Below, piece after piece: positions 6,854 to 12,292 of a stretch of 12,292 nucleotides of DNA. The notes under the pieces were generated by a model, which saw only the letters and a list, made by a program, of their open reading frames with translations, ran no database searches and was not told the origin of the DNA. Source of the DNA: an uncultured Bacteroidota bacterium (GTDB taxonomy: Bacteria > Bacteroidota > Bacteroidia > UBA7662); assembly GCA_903908015.1 (NCBI GenBank), contig CAIVQI010000276.1, positions 1 to 12,292 on the forward strand, in the 5' to 3' direction. Numbering within the stretch: position 1 is the first letter of the stretch; each line of letters opens with the position of its first letter. A program made the position numbers and the translations under genes.

Positions 6854-8233
6854 TCACTTTTTCAAAAATTCCAAATTGTCGCAGTCGCGGTAGGAAGGAT
6901 GCACCCGAACGAAAGTTTTCTGTCGGGCCGAAGCGTACCAAGCCTCCATTTTTCGAAGTTTTTTCATGCCCAGGGCTGTTGCCTGGATGCGAGGATAGTC
7001 TTGCTTCATGTTTGTGAGGTGCGCCTCAGAGCGTGACTTCAAAAAAAGTATGCGGTAACCCTGTCGCCCGTCTCTCGAGGCAAACGGTTGGGGCTCGCTA
7101 AATTCACCCGGCTTTAACTTCTCAATGGCGAAATAGATGTCCGGACTCAACTGTTCGGGGGTAAACCGACTAGTCGCAGATTCCTCATTCATCAGCATGC
7201 CACCACTGCTGCGGGTTTCGTCATCTTGAGAATACATCCGAACTGCATCGCCAAAAGGCGTATTTTCTTTTACTATTCGCGTGCGCAGCGAGTCAAGGCG
7301 CTTTCGTGCATCTTCCATTTCACGACTCCCAGTGGGTATTTTGATGAGGATGTGCCGACACATCAAGCGTTCCCCGCGTCGTTCCATCAACTCAATAATG
7401 TGGTATCCAAACTTGGTTTTCACCACTGGAGAGATCTCTCCAGGTTTTAATCGGAATGCCGCCGCTTCAAATTCGGGTACCATCTCTCCGCGACCAAAAA
7501 AGCCGAGCGATCCGCCCTCTTGTTTGGATCCCGGATCCTCCGAGTAGAGTGTCGCCAAAGTGGAAAATCGCTCACCCTTCAAAATTCGTTCACGAATCCC
7601 GTTGATTTTGTCGAGCGTTAACTCTTTTTGAAGTGCGCCGACTTCGGGGAAAGCCACAATTTGACCTATTTCTAATTCAGCATCGAGGTAGGGTATTGAG
7701 TCGCGGGGAACGCTTTCGAAATACTGACGCACCTCTTGAGGAGAGATGGAGACATCACCTGATAATTTATCCTGCATGCGTTGAACGAGGATTTGCTCTT
7801 TGATTTGTGGCCGAAATTCTTCCCGTATTTCGGCCAATGTTTTCCCGTAAAACTCTTCTAATTTCTCCCGTCCACCGACCATAGAAGAAAAATAGCGCAC
7901 ACGGCGTTCCAGCTGGTCGGCCACCTCCTCGTCACTCACCACAATCGAATCCACTTCTGCTTGCCTGAGCAGCAGTTTGTTGTTGATCAATTGCTCCAGG
8001 ATTACACATTTCATGCGGGGATCGGGGAGGTTGTCTTGGCCCAGCCAATTGCTGTATTCAGCTTCAATTTCCGATTTGAGGATGATCTTATCGGCCACCA
8101 CGGCCATGATTCCCTCGGCCACCTCTTGTGGCAGAGTTTGTGAATTTGCCATCAATGGAAATGCAGCCAATAGGGATACGCTTGCCGCCAAAGGACTGAA
8201 AAACAAGAGAATTCGACTCAGAAATTGGGGCAT
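6854..8233 (-). CDS. SurA-like periplasmic peptidylprolyl isomerase
   Basis: Periplasmic foldase and chaperone, by analogy with SurA an escort of outer-membrane proteins. The 459 residues start with a signal peptide (hydrophobic core about 7-28, cleavage near 31). A SurA-type N-terminal helical domain follows at about 42-170 (VADKIILKSEIEAEY, ILEQLINNKLLLRQAE). Two parvulin domains come next. The first (about 186-285) is textbook: YSEDPGSKQEGGSLGFFGRG, MVPEFEAAAFRLKPGE and TKFGYHIIEL. The second (about 290-400) begins MCRHILIKIP and keeps YSQDDETRSSGG, but is less conserved at the end (GRQGYRILFL). This matches the E. coli SurA layout and length (428). It is the last gene of a three-gene operon, nine bases after the lipoprotein gene. 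The name surA is likely but Bacteroidota have several paralogues. Confidence 0.88.
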   Translation of the reverse strand: MPQFLSRILLFFSPLAASVSLLAAFPLMANSQTLPQEVAEGIMAVVADKIILKSEIEAEYSNWLGQDNLPDPRMKCVILEQLINNKLLLRQAEVDSIVVSDEEVADQLERRVRYFSSMVGGREKLEEFYGKTLAEIREEFRPQIKEQILVQRMQDKLSGDVSISPQEVRQYFESVPRDSIPYLDAELEIGQIVAFPEVGALQKELTLDKINGIRERILKGERFSTLATLYSEDPGSKQEGGSLGFFGRGEMVPEFEAAAFRLKPGEISPVVKTKFGYHIIELMERRGERLMCRHILIKIPTGSREMEDARKRLDSLRTRIVKENTPFGDAVRMYSQDDETRSSGGMLMNEESATSRFTPEQLSPDIYFAIEKLKPGEFSEPQPFASRDGRQGYRILFLKSRSEAHLTNMKQDYPRIQATALGMKKLRKMEAWYASARQKTFVRVHPSYRDCDNLEFLKK

Positions 8234-8242
8234 GTATATAGG

Positions 8243-9088
8243 TTAAGGGGCGAATTTTACGATTTGTTCTTCTATGGCTTTCACTTTGAGGTCTTCGTAG
8301 TAGGCCTGCAAAAAACGATTTCTTCGGTCGGCGCGAACCATCTCCCGAATGCCCTCTACGGCATAGGAGAGGGGGGCAGTTTCGCCGGCCGGCTTAAATT
8401 CCCGAACCAATAAGTAGTGAACAGCAGAATCTTGCCGTACTGTTTGGGTTTGGTTGATGGCGCTGAAGCTGAACACATTACGGGTAGATTCTGGGACATC
8501 TGCAAGCATGTCAAATGGATTGCGCCAAACCGTGTCGTTGAGGTGACTCACCCAGGCAAACTGCAGGCAGTATTCATCGAGTAGTTCCAGTCGCTTCCCG
8601 GTCCGTTCGCGCATGAGTAAAGGTAGCTGAGCTTGTCGCGGCGCACCGGAATCCACCCGCACATACCGACCCTTGATGAGCGGGTGCGAAAGCCGAAACA
8701 AATCAGAGTTTTCACGATAGAAGGCGGAGATAGAGGCGCTGTCAGGCTCTAATTCCGACGCCTGTGCCTCCAAAATCTTGTCTTCCAGGCGGTGTCGCAG
8801 CAAATTTCTGTGGTATTGTTCCAATTCTACAGTAAAATCACGTTCACTCCCACTGAGTTCGTCATCGGCCGCACGTGCAATCAGTTGCTCACGAATCCAA
8901 AAATCGACGGCAGCAATGCTATCACCGGCATTGTAGTTTTCAGGCAATAAATCAATAAGTGCATCTTCATAGAGTGTAGCATCGCCTACCCGCACCAAAA
9001 GCTGCCGATCCTGCTGCTCATCGGCAGCACATCCAGTCAGAGCCCCCAGCAACAAACCAATCCAAACGAAACAACGTGCACCAATCAA
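8243..9088 (-). CDS. Lipoprotein with SurA-like N-domain, degenerate parvulin
   Basis: Exported lipoprotein of 281 residues, probably part of the same folding pathway as its neighbours. The start is a TTG at 9088, whose bases TTGA overlap the stop of the upstream gene; it is the only start that leaves Arg5 ahead of the hydrophobic core. The lipobox is LTGC with Cys20 the lipidated residue. Acidic residues at +4 and +5 (AADE) resemble the surface-export signal of some Bacteroidota lipoproteins, but weakly. Residues 32-110 look like the SurA N-domain (VRVGDATLYEDALIDLLPEN, FWIREQLIARAADDE). From about 120, ISAFYRENSDLFRL and a RYVRVDS strand take the place where a parvulin domain begins, and HYLLVREFKP recalls its last strand, but the GG-LG, P-F and FGYH motifs are absent. 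Catalysis is therefore unlikely; a binding role is inferred. Confidence 0.75.
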   Translation of the reverse strand: MIGARCFVWIGLLLGALTGCAADEQQDRQLLVRVGDATLYEDALIDLLPENYNAGDSIAAVDFWIREQLIARAADDELSGSERDFTVELEQYHRNLLRHRLEDKILEAQASELEPDSASISAFYRENSDLFRLSHPLIKGRYVRVDSGAPRQAQLPLLMRERTGKRLELLDEYCLQFAWVSHLNDTVWRNPFDMLADVPESTRNVFSFSAINQTQTVRQDSAVHYLLVREFKPAGETAPLSYAVEGIREMVRADRRNRFLQAYYEDLKVKAIEEQIVKFAP

Positions 9089-11115
9089 CGCGGAAGTATG
9101 CTTTGGAAGACATCGCGATGGATGTCGACTTTGTATTTATTCTCCAATGATTGGACCCATTCCGTTTCCAATTGTTGTTGGTAGTCGGAGGTCACCAATC
9201 CCCTGATTTCGGAAAGTTCCTTAAGGCAAGGCGGGATTAGGCGGTTGATCCGAACGAATACTTTTTGGCCATTGTGAACCAAATCCGGACTTAAGCCTTT
9301 TTTCCATTCCACCAAGGAGAGCACCTCATGTGCCTGTTTCTCAAGCTTGCCTTCAATGATGCGTAAGCTCAGCGGATCACGGGCATTAAAATTTTTCAGT
9401 AGAACGGCGGTGGTGTTCTTTTTGCTTTTTATTGCTTTACGGACAGCCAGGGCAACAGAATCGTCGCGACAAACATATACAGCGCCTTCAATTCTGTCAC
9501 CAAAACGATAACGATCTCTGCGACCCTCGAAAAATGCTTTTAGTCCGATGGTGTCATTCACTGCCTTCGACCAAACCAATTCGTCGGTAAGGTCGAACAG
9601 CAGGATACCTTCGCGGTATTCTTTAACAAGGGATCTAAATTCGGGGTATTTTCGTTCCAGCTGAGCATTTTCAAAGGCCAAAAGCCGTTCATCAGCCCAT
9701 TCGCGGTAGGTGTTTCGAAGGAACATGCCGAAATCGCCACTGCCTGGTGCGCCCTTGTTTTCGTTGAGGTATTGAGCAAAGTCATGTTGACGAATGACAG
9801 TATCCGCAAAATGACATAGAATAGGGTCATTCGGCCCCGGCACCGGGGGCTCCCATGATTTGTCGCGGTAGCTGTTTTCCGAAATGGTGTTAATAAACTG
9901 TGTTAAGGCCGCATCATTCTCTTTCCAGGCGTATTCTTTCTTTAATTTGGCCAGCAAAGATGATTTATTGCGATTCGCGCGACTATCACGAGCAATTTTG
10001 GCTTCTAAATCCGCTTTAGCCTCCTCGAAACTTGGAATAGACTTCAAGTCTACCCGTTTCATGATGTGCCAGCCGTATGCGGTTTGTATGGGATCGCTGA
10101 TGTCGCCATTTGCCTTAAGCGCATAGGCGGCATTTTCAAATTCGGGCACCATCCGACCAGTGCCGAAATAGGGAAGTAACCCTTTACTGGCAGAAGATGA
10201 TGGATCTTCACTGTATTGTTTCACCAGACTATCAAACGATTCACCAGCCTTGATGCGACGATCGATCTCAAAAATTCTTCTGCGTGCCGATTCTTTCAGC
10301 GAGTCGCTGTCTGCTGTTCTGCTCAATAACATCAAATGGGCCACGCGTATTTCCCCCCGTGCCGGACGCTCGTCGGTCACCTTGAGCACGTGGTAACCAA
10401 ATTGCGTGCGGAAAACCGGACTAACCCCACCAATCCGGGTGTTGTAAGCCATGTTTTCAAAGGGATAAATCATGCGAAATACAGAAAAGTAGCCCAAATC
10501 ACCCCCGTTTTCCTTAGCAGAAGGATCTTCTGATTTTTCGCGGGCCAAAGTCTCGAAATCGGCGCCCGACAACAATTGCTTGTGAAGCTCAACCGCTTTA
10601 TTGTAGGCAGTCAGACTGTCCGTAGGCGATGCGTTTTCTTCTATTCGGATCATGATGTGGCTCGCGCGACGTTCAATCTGACTCCGTTGAAAAGCTTCTT
10701 GAAGTAACTCTTCCCCCGTGTCCTTGTCACGCAAATACGGCTGAGCCAACTGGTCGCGGTAATTGTCAAATTCACGTAAAAATTTAGCTGTCGTATCCAT
10801 CCCGCGTGCATAGGCTTCACGTACTTTTAGTTTAAACTTAACATATAAACCAAGGTACTCCTCCAATTCTTCGCGTGTTGCCGCCTTTTTGCTGTAATTA
10901 TTTTTGTTGAATACGGATAAGAACTCATCGACGGTTACCTCCCCCTGGTCGACCGAGAACAAGACCCTGGTATCGCCTTGCCCGACTTTCTGAGACAGGG
11001 CAGGGGATGAACACCAAATGAACATCAAGCCCGCTACAATCAGTGCCTTGAGGTTTAGGTGAATGGGGAAGGGAGGATGGGTTGCCGCTGGGATGAAGCG
11101 CGATAATGGTGACAT
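9085..11115 (-). CDS. Exported PPIase with two parvulin domains and C-terminal extension
   Basis: Periplasmic peptidylprolyl isomerase of 676 residues, SurA/PpiD-like. A hydrophobic signal (about 24-38) ends in PALS-Q, with a rather long 23-residue lead before it. The SurA-type N-domain begins at FSVDQGEVTVDEFLSVFNKN (53-72). Parvulin 1 (about 150-248) has RRASHIMIRI, SEDPSAKENGGDLGYFS and RTQFGYHVLKV. Parvulin 2 (about 256-356) has VAHLMLLSRT, YSEDPSSSASKGLLPYFGTG, MVPEFENAAYAL and TAYGWHIMKRV. The remaining 320 residues seem to repeat the plan: ILCHFADTVIRQHDFAQYLN (432-451) mirrors the N-domain start and 525-676 resembles a parvulin unit without its motifs (GLKAFFEGRRDRYRF, KVFVRINRLIPP). 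It is the first gene of the operon and its TGA overlaps the lipoprotein start. Proteins of this size and layout are common in Bacteroidota. Confidence 0.88.
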   Translation of the reverse strand: MSPLSRFIPAATHPPFPIHLNLKALIVAGLMFIWCSSPALSQKVGQGDTRVLFSVDQGEVTVDEFLSVFNKNNYSKKAATREELEEYLGLYVKFKLKVREAYARGMDTTAKFLREFDNYRDQLAQPYLRDKDTGEELLQEAFQRSQIERRASHIMIRIEENASPTDSLTAYNKAVELHKQLLSGADFETLAREKSEDPSAKENGGDLGYFSVFRMIYPFENMAYNTRIGGVSPVFRTQFGYHVLKVTDERPARGEIRVAHLMLLSRTADSDSLKESARRRIFEIDRRIKAGESFDSLVKQYSEDPSSSASKGLLPYFGTGRMVPEFENAAYALKANGDISDPIQTAYGWHIMKRVDLKSIPSFEEAKADLEAKIARDSRANRNKSSLLAKLKKEYAWKENDAALTQFINTISENSYRDKSWEPPVPGPNDPILCHFADTVIRQHDFAQYLNENKGAPGSGDFGMFLRNTYREWADERLLAFENAQLERKYPEFRSLVKEYREGILLFDLTDELVWSKAVNDTIGLKAFFEGRRDRYRFGDRIEGAVYVCRDDSVALAVRKAIKSKKNTTAVLLKNFNARDPLSLRIIEGKLEKQAHEVLSLVEWKKGLSPDLVHNGQKVFVRINRLIPPCLKELSEIRGLVTSDYQQQLETEWVQSLENKYKVDIHRDVFQSILPR

Positions 11116-11183
11116 AGAATCAAATTAATGTGAAAATACTGTTGACGAACGCCAAAAAAAAGGCGGATTCTTTTAAGAAAGTG

Positions 11184-11191
11184 CAAAAATA
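11184..11191 (-). promoter_or_regulatory. Possible -7 box for the PPIase operon
   Basis: On the minus strand this reads TATTTTTG, an exact fit to the Bacteroidota TAnnTTTG box. It lies 68 bases upstream of the ATG at 11115 in the 112-base gap shared with comF. No clear -33 TTG stands at 19-21 bases, and the region is A/T rich, so chance is possible. Confidence 0.35.
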
Positions 11192-11227
11192 AGAAATAGT
11201 GCATTCATTGGGAAAAATAGGTACTTC

Positions 11228-11917
11228 ATGTCAAACAATCCATTCAGCCTTTTGGCCGATTTATTTTATCCGCGCTTGTGCGGTGGCTGTAGAAGAAATT
11301 TATACGGCGGTGAAAATTTTGTGTGCACACATTGCCTGCTGGACTTGCCGTTTACACATTACCATCGGATGTCTAATAACCCGCTCGAGCGAATGTTCCG
11401 CGGACGAATTCCAGTGGATGGGGTCACTTCACTGCTCTTTTTTAATCGTGGAGGCATGGCACGTCAATTATTGCATCGGGTTAAATACCACGGTGATACG
11501 CAAACAGCCGTTGCAATGGGTCGTCTCCTTGGTCTGGCTTTGCGCGATTCGCCTTTTGGCGGATGCAGTGCTGTTGTGCCTGTTCCCCTGCACCCGTCGA
11601 AGCAGCGGATCAGGGGTTTCAACCAAAGTAGCCTCATTGCCCAAGGCGTGCATGAGGAAACCGGAATCCCTTACCACGATGATTGGCTGCAACGCGTTGA
11701 GGCTACAGAATCGCAAACACGAAAAACTCGTGAAGCGCGTTGGGACAATGTGGCCACAGCTTTTTCGGCAGGTGCATCCTTGGCAGGGGGCGTTGGACCA
11801 GTACTGCTCATCGATGATGTACTCACCACCGGGGCTACCTTAGAGGCGGCCGCTCGTGTGCTGCTCGCCGCCGGTGCAGGGGTCATGTTTGCGACTTTAG
11901 CCTGTTCCAATCGATGA
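11228..11917 (+). CDS. ComF-family phosphoribosyltransferase
   Basis: Cytosolic protein of 229 residues with a phosphoribosyltransferase fold. ComF is needed for DNA uptake in naturally competent bacteria, but relatives occur widely in species not known to be competent, and the substrate is unsettled. A four-cysteine zinc site lies at the N-terminus: Cys18, Cys21 (CGGC) and Cys33, Cys36 (CTHC). The middle has VVPVPLHPSKQRIRGFNQSS (116-135), the ComF hallmark, and the PRPP-binding loop is VLLIDDVLTTGATL (192-205). Length and order are normal for the family. The start ATG is supported by the family opening LADLFYPRLCGGC. It diverges from the PPIase operon across 112 bases in which I find no strong plus-strand promoter box. 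The next gene starts 15 bases after the stop, so they may be co-transcribed. Confidence 0.92.
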   Translation: MSNNPFSLLADLFYPRLCGGCRRNLYGGENFVCTHCLLDLPFTHYHRMSNNPLERMFRGRIPVDGVTSLLFFNRGGMARQLLHRVKYHGDTQTAVAMGRLLGLALRDSPFGGCSAVVPVPLHPSKQRIRGFNQSSLIAQGVHEETGIPYHDDWLQRVEATESQTRKTREARWDNVATAFSAGASLAGGVGPVLLIDDVLTTGATLEAAARVLLAAGAGVMFATLACSNR

Positions 11918-11923
11918 AGTATT

Positions 11924-11931
11924 TATATTTG
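11924..11931 (+). promoter_or_regulatory. TAnnTTTG match at the DUF3108 start
   Basis: TATATTTG, the same eight bases as the box ahead of grpE, lies between the comF stop and the DUF3108 start. It ends one base before the ATG at 11933, so a transcript from it would begin at or after that ATG. It would then need a leaderless or later start (GTG at 11945 or 11954). It may be chance in an A/T-rich gap. Confidence 0.25.
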
Positions 11932-11932
11932 T

Positions 11933-12292
11933 ATGATGAAGGGAGTGAACCAAGTGAAGCCTAGGGGCAGCTTAAGCATTTTATGGCTGATGCTTCAATG
12001 GGTCTTGATGATTCCATTTGTTTTGACAGCACTACCATTGCCTTCACAGGCGTTGGTATTGGATCCGCCCCCCTCAAATCAACCTTTAAGGGCTGTTTTT
12101 TCGGCGGGCGAACATCTTCGTTACCGATTGCATTATGGTTTTGTTGATGCTGGGGTGGGGGAACTCAAAGTCATGGATGAGCCTGTTGTGTTGGGGGGAC
12201 AGCCCTGCTACCACATCGTGGCCACTGGATCAACCACCCGGTCGTTCGACTGGATTTACAAAGTTAGAGACCGTTACGAGAGTTATGTGACC
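11933..12292 (+). CDS. DUF3108 exported protein, 3' end cut by window
   Basis: The frame stays open to the last base, giving the first 120 residues. A hydrophobic stretch (about 13-34) after several basic residues is a signal peptide or anchor, with a possible cleavage after SQA (38-40). The mature part begins with the DUF3108 pattern: FSAGEHLRYRLHYGFVDAGV (56-75), then a strand with CYHIVATGSTT (92-102) and SFDWIYKVRDRYESYV (104-119). DUF3108 proteins are periplasmic or outer-membrane-associated beta-rich proteins of unknown function, usually about 230-270 residues, so roughly half is missing here. ATG codons at 11933 and 11936 and GTG at 11945 and 11954 are possible starts; none has a Shine-Dalgarno sequence. 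It follows comF by 15 bases. Confidence 0.8.
   Translation, partial: MMKGVNQVKPRGSLSILWLMLQWVLMIPFVLTALPLPSQALVLDPPPSNQPLRAVFSAGEHLRYRLHYGFVDAGVGELKVMDEPVVLGGQPCYHIVATGSTTRSFDWIYKVRDRYESYVT

Noticed and set aside
11150..11165. CGCC-A8-GGCG as a terminator or operator
   Set aside because: The stem is only four base pairs and no T run follows directly; it lies between divergent genes, where no terminator is expected.
11199..11843. A 214-codon plus-strand frame overlapping comF
   Set aside because: The other frame has the full ComF motifs; this one is Cys- and Trp-rich with no domain.

Overview
The window looks like a chromosomal housekeeping segment from a member of the Bacteroidota, probably near Flavobacteriales. 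Reasons: a mevalonate-type isoprenoid cluster with a GYDIA-like GHMP kinase, a DnaJ with a reduced zinc finger as known in flavobacteria, a trio of SurA-type periplasmic folding genes, a DUF3108 gene, very weak Shine-Dalgarno sequences, and matches to the Bacteroidota -7 promoter box TAnnTTTG. G+C is about one half by eye, which is high for a flavobacterium. I saw no mobile element, tRNA, rRNA or CRISPR array.

Bases 1-4228 (+ strand) are an isoprenoid block: the 3' part of a GYDIA-like GHMP kinase (cut by the window start), diphosphomevalonate decarboxylase, mevalonate kinase and a UbiA-type prenyltransferase. The last three genes are joined by 4-base and 1-base overlaps. Mevalonate kinase and the decarboxylase make isopentenyl diphosphate; the prenyltransferase uses a longer prenyl diphosphate made from it. 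The first gene is a candidate for the intervening phosphorylation step or a related one.

Bases 4252-5037 (- strand) hold one exported, probably beta-propeller protein of unknown role. Bases 5116-6850 (+ strand) are a grpE-dnaJ operon, the cochaperones of DnaK, with a good promoter box at 5069-5076.

Bases 6854-11115 (- strand) are a three-gene operon of exported folding factors: a 676-residue protein with two clear parvulin domains, a 281-residue lipoprotein with a SurA-like start and no catalytic parvulin motifs, and a 459-residue SurA-like protein with two parvulin domains. They probably act on outer-membrane or secreted proteins in the periplasm.

Bases 11228-12292 (+ strand) hold a ComF-family phosphoribosyltransferase and the 5' part of a DUF3108 gene that runs off the end. 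No complete new system is evident. The best leads are the unassigned GHMP kinase, the altered prenyltransferase motif and the degenerate parvulin modules.
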